NCBI GenBank assembly: GCA_032622095.1
Contig: CP136062.1
Coordinates: forward strand, 141,814,351-141,878,350
DNA length: 64,000 bases
Reading direction: 5' to 3'
From: Siphonodentalium dalli
Lineage: Eukaryota > Mollusca > Scaphopoda > Gadilida > Siphonodentaliidae
A model generated the notes under the pieces. That model made no database searches. It was not told the DNA's origin and saw only the letters and a program-made list of their open reading frames with translations. Each line of letters begins with the position of its first letter. Position 1 is the stretch's first letter. Positions 13,301-27,889 of the stretch are shown here, in pieces. Both the position numbers and the translations under genes were made by a program.

Positions 13301-13660
13301 ACTATTTTGTAGAAACGACAGTAGAACATGCCACTGGTTGAATTAATGGTCGAGCACCCAACTATTTTCTTTTTATCGAAATATAATAGACGTTTCTCAA
13401 CCTTACACATTTGAATTTTGAACTCATAGTCCCATATGGGACATGAACAATCCAATGCAGTACCCCGACCTTGACAGTTTGAACATGTCGTTAGCTGAAC
13501 ACTTATGATCATGTCCAGAAATAACAGCGGGTAAATATGTTTTCTTTGCTGTTACAATGTTCCGAGCCATGACGATAGCCCTCGCAGTTATAACATCGAA
13601 ATGGATTTGGAAACTTTGTACTCAAATCTACCTTCATGTGCCCAACATTCAATGTCGGGA

Positions 13661-13977
13661 GATGTTCGCATCGATTGAAGGTAAACAAAATAATTGTTCA
13701 AAGGAACTCTTTGTCCGTCATCTGTCTTTGAAAACATACGGAGGTCTGTAACTCCCTGTGGTGTCAACTCAGCGAATATAGTTGACTCAAAAGAATAAGC
13801 TATATCGAGAAATGACGTAATCGATGTTCGCATCGATTGAAGGTAAACAAAATAACTGTTCAAAGGAAATTTTTGTCCGTCATCTGTCTTTGAAGACCTA
13901 CGGAGGTCTGTAACTCCCTCTGGTGTCAACTCTGCGAATATAGCTGACTCAAAAGAATAAACTATATCGGGGAATTC
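13661..13977 (-). repeat. Two-copy 162-bp tandem duplication, open in one minus frame
   Basis: Unit 1 starts at 13661 and unit 2 at 13823, both with GATGTTCGCATCGATTGAAG. The period of 162 is 54 codons, and one minus frame is open through both units. Each unit then reads SFES-IFAELTP-GVTDLR and later NYFVYLQSMRTS. Several differences between units would change amino acids. I find no splice sites that would make it an exon, and no known family. Confidence 0.6.
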
Positions 13978-14530
13978 TCAACACAGCTCTGCTAATGTTC
14001 AATGTCTGGTGAGGATTAATCAACACGGGTGATTGTACATTATATATATTAATTCCAGAGGAGCGTCAGACTGAGTTTATGTTAAACATTCAATAAAAAC
14101 AGAGTCACTCATTGATCCAGTCTTGATTGGTGTCATATATTTCAATTGTCAGCCATGCTTCGTTGCGTTTTATCAATGACAAATACCGAAGGTCTCTTGA
14201 CATTCGGATCAAAGCCAAGAACCAAGTACCGAGTTGTTTGAGTTTCCATATGAAGAGCAAATAATCGACAACTAGCCCAGCAGCCGCATCGGACTACACT
14301 TCGGATTAGGGTCGGGCAAAAGACTGGTACATATATAGCTAAATCGGTGACCCGTTTAACCACTGCATATAGCAGGCTCCCGGTACCTCGCCACAGTGAG
14401 ACAGGCGTGATCACTGCAAAACTGAAACATCCAGTACATCCAGGATTGCTACACCACACCTCATGGGAGGCACCCTATACGGCAAACATGTGCCACATTA
14501 GGAGATTCTTACCCCTCGAAGTTGGGAGTT

Positions 14531-14568
14531 AGGCCTATTCTACCCCGACCCACACGGGGATACGAACC
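14531..14568 (-). repeat. SINE-like fragment (possible)
   Basis: The minus strand reads GGTTCGTATCCCC and then GTCGGGGTAGAATAGGCCT. A B-box-like word followed by GGGTAGAATAGG(C/T)CTTC-type sequence resembles 3' body segments of SINEs I know from gastropods. The A box and tail were not found, so this is a tentative partial copy. Confidence 0.3.
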
Positions 14569-16017
14569 GATACAGGGGAAATAACGCGCAAGTATATACA
14601 TGGGCTTGTTTCGTGCATAGCAGAAGAGTGGTGTCTTAAATTGTGCACACATGCATGGGTGTAGTGGTGTGTTGTATGCGAAAGCATCCTTTTGGGACTG
14701 TTTAAGTCTCCGGAAATGTTCCAGTTTTACAGAATGCAAAGTTTTATAAATATGCGAATTTTTCCTCTTTATTTCTTTTCCTTGTAACTGGTTATCAATT
14801 AATTTAGCTAATGTTTTGAGAAATTTATAGATTTGTTTTTACTCCCATCCCAAAACAATCACCATTGGTCCCATCTAATTTCCCCCTTATCCACAACTCA
14901 TCTAGTTTTATTGTTTGTATCTTGTGTGATCGTCAGGAAAATATGACTATCATTGCTATTATTTCCAATTCAACTCAATTGAATTCAAATGTACACATAT
15001 TTTGTGTTTATGGTACAAGCATGTGTAAGCTGTGGAACGTTCGTTTTATGTTGGCGATATGAAAGACCTGATTGAGCGCATAGAAGAACACTGAGGTGAG
15101 GTGACATTACAAACTAGTGGATTGTTCTATTTGAAGGATTGTTCTATTTGAATAACGGTGCTTATGGTGTTAAATATTGCATGTAGGATTATATTTGTTA
15201 TTTGTTAAAGATAAATTATAGAGAACAAACTGACAAGTTTGTATCCAAATAGTATCTCCAATGGGAGCGACATATAGTACTGTAGCAATCAACTGAGCTT
15301 GTCGAACACAACGTTTAAACTATATATACGCACAAATGAACATATTTACTACTTTATTTGGGCATAAACATGACGGTAATGACTCTACAAGCAATCTTCA
15401 CTATTCATTGCATGTGATCCGTTTATAACAAGGATACTGTTTTCGGCCTATATTGGATATCAAAGTTATGGAAAAACTTATTGATATTTGTTATTCCGTT
15501 CAAAGGAGTTTTTCACACGACTTCAAGTCTTTCTAAGCTCAAACGTCGTTAAGACTATAATATTTAGTTTGGCGTCACGTTAACGCTAAGAATGTTTTGA
15601 TGCCATTTAATTAACATATACATGCACAATATATACCATGTTCCCCCCCGTTCACCGCTCCGTGTTCGAGTATTATACTTTCGTAAAACGAATAATGAAA
15701 CCAAAGATATGAATGACTGGATCAATCCCGCGTGGCTGACTGGGCCGGAAATTACATTCTCAGACAAGTGTCGACGAATAAGACCAGAACAGTTTTTGGC
15801 ATTACATCCCATTGGTCGCGTGAGTACTTCCCCACTCCAGACACCGTCGCATGTATATCACAAGAGATTCCACCGGAATTTGGTCGCATTGTTAACTTCC
15901 TCACAGAGACCAGGATGCACAAAGTCGGTGGGATTGTCATCAAAACTCGTAACTAGGTCACCGGTGGTTTCCGTGGTAACGAAGGTATCTGATTCATCAG
16001 TATATGCTCTCCCGACA

Positions 16018-16210
16018 ACCCTTTACTAAATACTCATTGACGAGTAGTTCCCTTAGTAAATGTTCAGATAATAAAAGTTCAACAAGCGGTCACAGTCAGT
16101 GCGCAAAGCCACATCGCTGGCAGAAGTTGAAATAAGTTAACATTTTCTTTAATAACACTCATTAACGAGTATTTCCCTTATATTAAATGTTCAGATAATA
16201 AGTTCAACAA
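16018..16210. repeat. Direct repeat pair, with an inverted third copy at 20461-20520
   Basis: ACTCATTGACGAGTAGTTCC and the following AATGTTCAGATAATAA (from about 16032) recur at 16157-16210 as ACTCATTAACGAGTATTTCC. An inverted copy is at 20461-20520 and includes TACTAAATACTCATTGACG read on the minus strand. The inverted pair brackets about 4.4 kb that contains other nested inverted repeats. Confidence 0.6.
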
Positions 16211-16329
16211 ATAGGCCGTCTGTTGAAGATATACAGTTCCCACCACTTATATTATATATGCAGTTTATTTCCTGAACCTCCTCCAAATGAACAATAGAAC
16301 ATTCCAATGTTATTTTGTTCACGCTCAAA

Positions 16330-16796
16330 TATGAAACAATGGATACTCATATCGAGTCCGTGCCTCAATATCTGATATATACGCCATTACCAGTAAGCGT
16401 ATGGTCACATATACAATTCTGGGGGAAATGCATTGTGCTTTTCGAATATATATATGTAGATCCGTTCTGTGTCAATACTCGCACCCCTGTTCAGATTGAT
16501 AAGCTTCCCAACTCTCTGCGAAAGGGCTTCATTTTTAGTGATAGCCCCGGGCCGTTGTCAAGGTGGTCAACGCATTCTTGGCTAGAAGAGTTTGGCACGG
16601 GTTCTAGCCCCAACATGGGGGCAAAAAGCGGGACCGATTTTCAAGCGTGAACTCAGTTGAGGGACATCTCAATGTGCCATCCCGATTAACCACTGCGATA
16701 GGAAATGATAAATTGTTCACAATTACCGAAGCAAGCATTGGAAGCAATGGACACTCATATACACAGAGTGTGTGCCTCCATAAATCTGATGTATAC
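16330..16796. repeat. Two direct copies of a 53-bp segment
   Basis: CAATGGATACTCATAT with TGCCTCAATATCTGATATATAC at 16330-16382 recurs as CAATGGACACTCATAT with TGCCTCCATAAATCTGATG at 16743-16796. They are about 413 bp apart. The origin is unknown. Confidence 0.5.
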
Positions 16797-17371
16797 TTGA
16801 ATCACAAGCTGTCAAATCCGGGAATAAATTAAAACAATTATCTTGACTTAATTAGCAATTTAGGTTTCTCGATAATCAAAATCGATGTCGGTCACTCATC
16901 CAGAAATCACAGGTGCTGTGCGCGGACTGCAGTTGCGCACGTGTTTGGCTCGATATCAGTATTGTCGGTGCCAACTTACCAGACCAATTGAAATTATGAA
17001 AATCAAGTATCTCTTCAACTGGATGCGTGATTGTCATGTGGTTGGTCCCGAGACTTACGAGTTGATCGCAAGGAATTATTCATTTTATGGAAATATAATG
17101 GTGAACACAAGACGTTTTTTACCCATACTTAGACATAGATTAAGTTATTTAAAATAAGAGTTATTTCTTTAATAATTGAATGGTATATTCCATTCAGTAA
17201 AGAATGGGTTAATCTTCATTCTGGATGAGGTTTTACTAAAACAGTACCGACATAAGATGGGCCCTATACAAGATATCCACGTGTACTTTACACGACTGTT
17301 CCCGCGCTAAGTGACTACAAAACACATATCCGCAGCTATGTTAAATGAGCTGTGGCATATGTGCCAGGGCC

Positions 17372-19575
17372 CTGTTTCATGAAGCAATGTCATAAGATTA
17401 TCTTAAGATGGACTTAATCTATGATCTAAGGTGGTTCTTATGATGTAACTTTTCCGTTTCAAGAACGCATTTCACAAAACAAGATTAAGTCCTACTTAAG
17501 TAGTAAGTTAAGTTCCCGCTCATTTAGACTGGTTATCGACAATTTTCTACAGTCCGGAACAAAAAATGTGGGCTTGTGCAATCTTTATATACGGCATTGA
17601 GAGGTTATCGAGAAAGAGCCGAGTCCGAGTTGACATTACACATTATTGTGTGACAGGGATGCTGGATAGCGGCTGGGGTGGAATGGGCGATTCAGCGCAT
17701 GTATCTTACTGTCTATAGTGTATTAGTCAGTGGCCTTATATTCGCATATGGATCTTAGACTTGCATGGGTTCCACGATGAGTAAATCACAGGCTGTTAAA
17801 ATGACGAGCTTTGTGTTTACTGGTGAGTGCATGGCGGTGTCAGAAATAAGACAATATAATAATATGGATCGATGCATGACTGCGACCATGCATTCACGCC
17901 GAGGTAATCCACTGAGAGCAATGATCAGGCGGCGATTTGTTTTATGTGAGCCGACATACATGTAACACGTGCATTATCGACCTTCGCTTTCTATGTGTAG
18001 CAATAATCAAAATAAATCGGCGATTTCATCAGGACAAACATACATTGTAGGTCATTTTTCGATTCAAAGGGAAATAACAAATATTTGTTAGAGTAACTTT
18101 TTTATTATTTTTATGCAGATGTTTTTAATATACGGCTGTCATACCATGGATATATATATAACTACGTTTTCATTAGCACACTCGCATTAAGGGGTGTCAT
18201 CGTTACGGGTGTGTATATCATATATACAGTATGCTGTACAATGGCCATCCCACCCCTGCAAAAAAAAACATGACAAAAATTTGGAAAATCACGACATTGG
18301 CGTGGGCATAAACTCAATACCAAATATTCTCACTTGTCACTCAAATTGTCACTTTTTCTAAAACATATTTTGATAAAGAGCGTTTGTGTTACCTTTCCCA
18401 TATGACATATCTGCTTTGTAAACAGCGACGGAAATTTGGAAAGAGGAAAGAATCAATACATTAATTGATCTCATTTGACCCCATCTCCCCACACACATAT
18501 GGCATAACATAGAGGAGATTGTGAGCTTTGAGCTAGGCCATAATTCTTATCAAAAGTTTAATTCGTGGGTAATACAATTTTATAATATATATTATCTATA
18601 GGTCACATACACAGCTGATAATTAACTATATGCCACATTTTATGAGGCTCGGGGGTGGCTAGTTGGTCTCTGTGGGGGGGGGGTACATCGTGCAATTTCC
18701 AACTGCACCTGCCCCTTAAATGCCTTAATTGAACCGGGCCAAACTTCCATGTTCGTGAAATGCCATGTCCACCCCACACGTTGGATTTAAACTTTCCAAT
18801 TGGTAATTTGGTATCTCAAATATTCCAACAGTTCGAAATTTCTAACCTGACGCCCCTAAAGTTGGTGATTTTCCAACTGATTGTCATTTCGGTTACATGT
18901 CACATTCCTTTACTAGTTAGAAATTCAAACAATAAACCTATATATAGTGTACGATTAATGTTGTTGTCAGGCATGAAATATCCAATTGCTAAACATTTTG
19001 ACCGAAGTGTGTGTGGGGGAGGGGGGGGGGGGGTATGTAGACAAAACACAAACCCCATTTGCCACGTACCTGATGATAAGCCTGTGCTCTGAATTGTTTT
19101 TACCAAACTAACCCTATGGTTATACGGTGGGGGGGGGGGGGGGGGGTTGTCCTCTCCAAACTTTGGTTTTGGAAAGTTTGAGATACCAGTTGGAATGTTT
19201 AAACCCAAACATAATTTGGTGTTGTTTAAGGGGGTGTAGTTGGACATTTCGAGGCGAACACCCCCTCTCACTCTGTAGCCACGACCCTGTATACCAGACG
19301 ACGAGTTGCCCACCCCAGACAATGTACATATATCTCCGTAATTGCAAAACAACATCTAGGCCGCCATATTTGTGATCGATATGCCACTTATCACGTGGGT
19401 CTTAACTTTAAGATTATCTTAAGACACCTCACACCAGTCTTAAAGTTAAGACCAAAGTTAAGACCACCTTAAGTTAAGACCTTGTTCGTGAAATGCACTT
19501 ATGACTGAAGTTTGAACTTATGACCATCTTAAGTCCCAACTATGTCATAAGTTGCTTTCAAGAAACAGGGCCCTG
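17372..19575. mobile_element. Inverted GGGCCCTGTTTC ends, 2.2 kb apart (DNA transposon candidate)
   Basis: The left end CCAGGGCCCTGTTTC, with ATGTCATAAG and ATCTTAAGATGG, is at 17372-17420. It matches, inverted, the right end CTTATGAC-ATCTTAAG then GAAACAGGGCCCTGG at 19510-19575. Both ends carry many short AAGTTAAGACC and CTTAAG subrepeats, as MITE families with GGGCCCTGTTTC ends commonly do in marine invertebrates. The pair may be one nested element or two solitary ends. I found no convincing target duplication. Confidence 0.5.
18674..19206. repeat. Nested inverted repeat with three long G runs
   Basis: TTTAAACTTTCCAATTGG and GGTATCTCAAATATTCC at 18786-18830 match, inverted, GGAAAGTTTGAGATACC and AGTTGGAATGTTTAAA at 19168-19206. 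G runs lie at 18674-18683 (10), 19021-19033 (13) and 19129-19146 (18). The overlapping open frames here come from these low-complexity runs. Confidence 0.5.
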
Positions 19576-20069
19576 GACTATATGAGACTAAAACGATATT
19601 TATACATGTACGTTATTTAAACGGAATGCGGGCATGTGCCCGCACAACAAGGCGACAAAAAAACAAAATCACATTTACGTTAAACGGACTGCGGGGAGAC
19701 TGCTACTTGGAGAAAACAAGTCTTGAATTGTAATGGTTCTCTTACGTGATCACAATACAAAACTAGAGCAGATGTTGTCGTCGTATCATTTGCACGTAAA
19801 TGACAGTCGGTCTGATATCTTATATCTACCAGCCGGAAGCCATTTCTCTCCCTTTCATTTAATCTAATGACAGGCGCTATTTAAGTATTCTCTCTATAAA
19901 TAATGCAGCGATCCTGAACCTCGACACACTGGTGTGCGTAGCGGATGCCAACAGGCAGAAATAATATCAGAAGAAATCCATGTTGGTACACTACAAAACA
20001 ACGAGGGACGTGACGAGTTTTGTTTGGCTTTTCTAAACGTTTTTGTTACTCCTTTAATATATTTCTTTG

Positions 20070-20400
20070 TTATGATCTGTTCCTTAATAATGTACTTCAC
20101 TGTGGTTGAAGGTACCAACCTTCCTTTGCGTCATGTACAATTATGAAATTTCTTCTGGGTAATTAAATCAATGATTATTATGATATCAGGTCACGAAAGT
20201 CAATTTCGAGTTAGGACTTTCACCTACAATGAAGTACATTATTAGGTAACAGATAGTAACAAACGGAAATATATTTCCCGAGTTATTTTTTCGACTTTAT
20301 AAGATTCCATGTCAAAACTTCAAAAAGTTCCCAGGTTTTGTACTGGTGGAATATGATATCTACGGGCGTTAGCCATAGTAGAGATTCATAGCATGATTTA
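20070..20400. mobile_element. Truncated relative of the 38.5-kb Mutator-like element
   Basis: The segment matches the right half of the element at 38528-38996. Shared blocks are TTTCGACTTTATAAG, CAAAACTTCAAAAAGTTCC, TTTTGTACTGGTGGAATATG and CTACGGGCGTTAGCCATAG, then GTAGAGATTCAT. The left end is missing, so the copy is incomplete. Confidence 0.65.
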
Positions 20401-21689
20401 CTCGTTTAAGCTTAGTTGCAACTTGATGTTACTTTCGTACCTACGACCTACGGCTTATTATCCGAACCATAGCCTAAGTGAACTACTCGTCAATGAGTAT
20501 TTAGTAAATGAAGGGTTAACATAAATGTCACCCTGTAACAGAAACTTGCCCAGATGCGTGATTCAGGTTACCCTCCTCTGCGTGGAACACCGGTACATGC
20601 CATGCATGTATGTCCGTGCTATCACATGCAATCGAACGATTGAGCACAATGGGATCGCTTTTCGAAATTCTAGGAAAGCTTTTTTGATGCGATTGATTGT
20701 GTGTACAAGGGTACAAATGCTTCTGTTTGTGTGAGGACGTTACCGTAAAGATTTCCATTCGTGAGTTGATTTCCAATGCATATGAGAAAGGCATTCGATT
20801 AGATAAACTGATACGATAGCGTTCCTTTTATAATCTGAAGACAATCTTTGGGAACAGAAACAACTGTGGAGTATCACTAATCGATTACAACAAAGATTTT
20901 CTGCCTGGCACAACAGTGCATCGCAGGAACCAACATGGTATTTTTGTGGAAACTGGTGTTCTATGTTCGATGATAGTTTTAAGTATACTTATCGAGTTAT
21001 GTCAACAACACTAAGTGCGCAGACAAGAATTGTCCCTTCAATGGATTTAGTGTATATATGTTGTGGTCGATGAAAGGGCATTCGATGGGGCTTCGGGCAT
21101 CTCATCGTGTCAACCGAAGAATGTGCCTCCACCATGAGAAAAATTTCGACGTGCTGAATGCCTTGCACAAAGAATATAGACATCGGGAATCCACGGAAAA
21201 GCTATATACGCGACCGTTCAATACATACCGAGAACAGTCGCATTGTATTGTATCGGTGAATACAATTTTACACCCGATATCCATCGAAGCGATGCCATAC
21301 CAGGTTCGACTCCTTGAAACTTTAACATTTGTCCGATTTCTTTAGCACATAATAACGACACATAACCAATGATCCCACTCACATGTCTGGCAAAGTGGTC
21401 CCGTTATAATGGTATGGTACTGGTGGGTCATGTATGCTGAATTGAGGGACCAAAGGCCTTCGAATTGGGTTCATGCGAAATAACAAAAGTCTATTATACA
21501 ACAAGGACAATCATCGAGTACATGAAAAATAGACTGACTTTGTTCTTATTTTCATTATTATACAGCTCTCATATTATGAAATTTCGCATATTACTGTTAC
21601 AGTTTTGTTTAAAAAGCGAAATTTCGTGATTGGAGTAGTACTAAAATGAATAAAATAACAAAATTATATATTTCTCCATGTTCTTCTTA

Positions 21690-22482
21690 GGGTGGATACA
21701 CACATGCATGTAATCTCTGTAATTATCGTGTATTTGGCGTTTTACATGGATCATACAGACAATGTAATATGTGTCCACTGACAACCCAATCATTGCCGAC
21801 GTGTTGACCGCACTGAGTTCTAGTTCCAATTAAGTCGGAATGTAGAGAAACCTTAACATTGGACCGAGTCGCCAGGCCACTTAAAATATTTGTTCGTGGG
21901 ATAACCCATATGGTGGACGTTCTATTTAAATAATGACCAGTCCTCTCTTGATATTTATAGCATTGGTGGATCAGGATTTCCCCGACGCAGGGGCTATATA
22001 TGATCCCCGAATTGGGGATATATATGATCCCGAAAGCTACCAGGCGGTGGTGGCTAACTCTGAGCTGTTTGAGTAAAACATATTGTGTTGTACCTTCTTG
22101 CCCAGATTATTCCGACCGATACATTCAACTAAGTCCCTTAGCGATTTTGAAGCTTTCGAGACCCCACGCCAAACAAGCATCATGGTCAAAAATGTTCTAT
22201 ATCAAGCCTGTATATGTCAGACGTGTCGCTTCTGGTGTTTGTGCATTAATAAAATGCCAGATATCACACAGACTTGACTAATTTCCGCATCCGTAAGAGA
22301 AGACACGTTTTGGACTTGCCTTAAATGCAGACAGTTTGTTTTCGCTTATCACTACTCACTTGTCTGGCCTGTTAACAATGAACCGCTCGCGCGCAGGTGA
22401 TTAATGTTGTAAATTATTGGTGTGGCCATGTAAAATACATGTATTTTACATACAGAAATTACATGCATGTGTGTATCCACCC
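21690..22482. mobile_element. PIF/Harbinger-like non-autonomous element
   Basis: The inverted ends start GGGTGGATACACACATGC and continue ATGTAAT-TCTGTA. The duplications are TTA at 21687-21689 and TTA at 22483-22485. A 3-bp TTA/TAA duplication and a GGG-starting end fit PIF/Harbinger. The 793-bp interior has a palindrome at 22430-22449 (TAAAATACATGTATTTTA). The interior frame with CVVPSC does not make a recognisable transposase. Confidence 0.75.
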
Positions 22483-22626
22483 TTAGTGTGTATGTTTTCA
22501 CAGACTATTATATTTGTTGCACATTTACCGACTGCAAGTGCCATGGGTCCCTTTAACTTTGGTGTTCCAGGGATAACGCGAGGCTGTCATATATTTATCA
22601 TTATCGGCAGTTATGTAAATAGATAC

Positions 22627-23366
22627 TACCTTACTCGTATTTAAATTTGCGCAGAATTATTTTTCGTTCAGTTTTGAATTCGCGTACTTTGAATTCGCGC
22701 ACCCGGCTGCGCGAATTCAAAACTGACAAAAATAATTTTCGTAAAAGTCTTGTTTCAGTTCTTATTTATCCCTCAAGATATAGGTGTATATCAAAGAAAA
22801 TGTTCATCGAATATAACACAACTGCATAATAAGTTTGTTGTGAAGACGGGTACGTGCTTATGAATATGGCCCGAATAAGCATTCTTATATTTAATAAATA
22901 TATATGGACATAATGGAATTGAACTCGAAACAAGTAAAACCACAACTACGTGTCTATATAGGCTGCTGACTTTAGAAAACACATCAAATGGTTGTGTGTA
23001 TTGTAAATGTATAACTAACACATTCTGTTTGACCACGGTGTCTACCCAGGGTTGTGAATATGGAGACGTGCTTTCGTGCACATTCATTCTGAAATATGTA
23101 CATTTCTTAGAAGCATTTTAACATCAAAGATCTAACCATGATTTATTGCTTTGCATGTACGTATGATTAAATGGCATTGAGATTGATTGGTTGCCCATAT
23201 GTAAATATATTACAAGTGCGTATTATATCTATATAAAATATCCCCACTTATTTGCCCAATTGTTTGATATAAACTTATGAGTCGTACTATTTTTCGCTCA
23301 GTTTTAAATTCGCGTTCCAATGGGTACGAAAAATAGTACTGCGCGAATTTAAATACGAGTAAGGTA
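22627..23366. mobile_element. 740-bp inverted-repeat element with TACCTTACTCG ends
   Basis: Left TACCTTACTCGTATTTAAAT, then GCGCAG and TATTTTTCG. The right end is the inverted copy, ending AAATACGAGTAAGGTA at 23366. Just inside each end, TTTTTCG(T/C)TCAGTTTT and AATTCGCG recur in both orientations (22661-22730 and 23283-23340). There is no coding region. The target duplication is unclear. Confidence 0.65.
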
Positions 23367-24737
23367 ATCGTATTTTAACTACCAGCATACGGTTGCGTGA
23401 ATTATTGCAGAGCGAATTTTCTTCCCGCTATTGTGCAGCAACCAACGCAGTTACCGTTTAAATATTTTCAAAAATCGATGTTTTTCAATCTTTCATGCAT
23501 ATAATTGTTTTTCGGTCACGTTCGGATTTACTAACGGCAGCGGAAATGACAATCTGCGACAATATGGCTTCAATCGATTGAAATAGGACTAAAAGGGACA
23601 AGAATAAGGTCACAATTCTGATTCCCCCAAAAAAAACAGATTTGTATGGCTGAATTCCTGTCAAACTAATTGTATGATAATTGTAGCAACACCAAGAACC
23701 GCTCATTTAAATTTCTAACAACATTTTAGACATCATTCGGAATCAAACCAGCGAAAGTTTCTTGACTATAATGGTAGCGACAGCTGCAGACGGTGATCTA
23801 TATTGTGGGAATAAAGAGAAGCCAGAACTGCACTGGTATCTCGTTATCAGTAATTGGCATTTTAGACATGCTAAATGAATGAATGTGTCTCAGAAGCCTG
23901 GTAAATGTGGTAACGATCTAGAAAGGATGCACATCAATTATCCATATTCTCCGCTACAGCACAAAATTGACATGTAAAATAGGAATGTTCTGTTCCCAGT
24001 TGCAGTTATATGAAGAGATGACGTTAATCTTTTGTCTGGGGAGCGGATATGGTAACGGGTCGGGGCAATTGATCATACGAGATGGATGGCTGGTGGAGTG
24101 TGTTGTTCATCGTTCGATTCCTAATCGATTAATCGAATCAATTTCCACCACACATACATGTAAGGCAAGAAACGTGGTCCAAAAAATTTCGGTACTCAAA
24201 TTTTTAGGTGCTATACATGTATGTGCTAATTAGTGAAATATTTAAGACACGAGAGTTTCAAACTCGACACACGGAAACATTATATATCATATAACATAAG
24301 AAGATGCCAGCTTCATGTTCTGCCCTGATGTAAATTTTGAAAGTGGTGCCGTTGCTATGGAAACGGCATGTAAACAATGCAGGGCCATTTTGAGGAATAA
24401 CACTTTAGTGTATGGTAAAACAAATTCCAACCAAAGCTGGTGTTATGTTGGGAATTTCCAAAATTTGAACCATAGTTACCAGTTGTAGAATTGTGCAAAG
24501 GACCCCCCTAGCCATTGTATAACGTTGCAAGCGGTACGGCGTTCTCATGGCTTGCCATGGAACACCGTCCACATCTATCTAAGATGTCTATTGATTCGAG
24601 GAAACAAACATTAATACCTATTGAGGTACATGTATCTCATGTATTAAATGTTGCCACTTGTGAATAGCAGTGAACAAGGTTGTTGACAATTCTTTAATGT
24701 TCAGCATTTGACGTCATGTGACATTCGGACTGAGAGG

Positions 24738-25087
24738 TCAGCCTATTCTCCCGAAAACCAGCACACTATCTGCTTATAATAGAACTTCTTTTAGGTCGAT
24801 AAAATCTGCTTAGAACTGACCAATTTTGAGTGGATAATGTGCTGAAAATGGGACCATTTAGTCACATTATCGACTCATAATGAGGCGATTCTAAGCAGAT
24901 TTTTGCGGGCAATGATACAAGTAAGCCAACTCACGACTCTTCAGGTGTACGCTCTTTAACATGTGTTTTCACTGTGGCCCGCGCCATAAAACGAAATAAC
25001 GAGTAAGAGTCCATTATCTGCTTATTTCAGAATCAAATAATCACCATATAGGTCGATTATGTGCATATTTCTGCGAGGATTTGTTGG
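24738..25087. mobile_element. Repeat family D, copy 1 (TIR-like)
   Basis: A 350-bp segment found again, inverted, at 44445-44803 and, more diverged, at 62015-62342. Shared landmarks are TCTCCCGAAAACCAGCACA, ATCTGCTTAGAA, ATAATGAGGCGA, CACTGTGGCCCGCGCCATA and TATTTCAGAATCAAATAA. Its two ends are weakly inverted (CCGAAAACCAGCACA against GCGAGGA). It holds one CGCTCTTTA word near 24953. Class unknown. Confidence 0.65.
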
Positions 25088-25582
25088 AGAGGTTTGTGGC
25101 GTAGATGAACTATATAGGTATACTTGATAATATCGATAAATATTTTATCTCACGTGACTATCTAAGCATTATCCACGCTTGTCTTTGTAATCGACAACTA
25201 GATGCACAAAATGTCTATTTCCTTAGTTCGCACTACTAAATTTTCTAAACGAATAATCAGTTTGTTTTCGGCAAAACAGAGTATTGTTTTGAACTGACAT
25301 CATTGTTTACCACAACAACAATAACAACAACAACGACGACGTTTGCTTTCCATTGCAAGTCAAAATGGCAACAATAATTCCTGATGAAGAAAATTTAAGA
25401 TTTGCCCAATTAGAAGCCGGGCAATTTATTGAAGAAAATTTGACAAGCAAACAAAAAAGAAAAAAGAAACAACAATGAAATTCATTCTGCAATGAAAAGG
25501 GAAATCATGGGAATATAGATGATTGTGAATTGTTTGACATTATGGGTCCTGGGACAGAATGAAGAACGTTCGATAAAATATA

Positions 25583-25720
25583 ATAAATATTGCACGACTT
25601 GTCGGTGGAATTTCAAAATAGTGGTCATCGGTGGAGGAATAGTTCCCTCGCCTCCGGGACTATTCCTCCCCTCGGACCACTATTTTGGCATAGTCACCTC
25701 CAAGCCGTGCAATATTTATA
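25583..25720. repeat. 138-bp near-complete palindrome
   Basis: The outer words ATAAATATTGCACG and CGTGCAATATTTAT are inverted copies. The arms continue through AAAATAGTGGTC and GAGGAATAGT to a centre near 25651. It could form a stable cruciform and resembles a minimal foldback MITE. Confidence 0.65.
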
Positions 25721-25939
25721 TAACAAAGTTGTTGCGAACCGTACTATGTTGTGAGGCTTGTGATGTATTTCAAAACGGCGCTTCCTGAACATCTGCATAC
25801 TAGTGACTGAGACTCCTATATGGCCGTTCCGTGGATAAGTGTATTAATACCGTAATAACTACAGCCACTTAAGTTTAGTTCGCAAACAACGAATACATGT
25901 ACCGGAATATCTTGTAAGTCAGTACGTAACCATTGGTAT

Positions 25940-25940
<1 letters not shown>

Positions 25941-26027
<87 letters not shown>
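25941..26027. repeat. (CT)n microsatellite
   Basis: CT dinucleotides run for about 87 bp with a single interruption (ATCCCTC near 25967). The minus-strand open frame of Arg-Glu repeats across it is an artefact. Confidence 0.95.
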
Positions 26028-26030
<3 letters not shown>

Positions 26031-26140
26031 ATTCAGCTTGGACACCTAATGTTATTATGATACTATTTAGAGAAGCGGTCTTGATAAGAAATTTTCGAGT
26101 TAATTTTTTTCTCGGACACTCGGAAACGTTATATATCATA

Positions 26141-27834
<1,694 letters not shown>

Positions 27835-27889
27835 TGTCAGTTACTGATCCGCCCTTCTGTGAAATCTGAAGGTGTTAGGGGTATCGTTC

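Noticed and set aside
15622-16029. Plus frame with NPAWLTGPEI, resembling BEL/Pao retrotransposon polyproteins
   Set aside because: Only one short word resembles the family; no protease, reverse transcriptase or integrase motifs are nearby.
18900-19375. 151-codon minus frame with proline runs
   Set aside because: The proline runs come from G/C homopolymers inside a nested inverted repeat.
22000-22281. Frame with YCVVPSC inside the PIF-like element, suggestive of a THAP zinc finger
   Set aside because: The required downstream His/Cys pair and the FP motif are missing.
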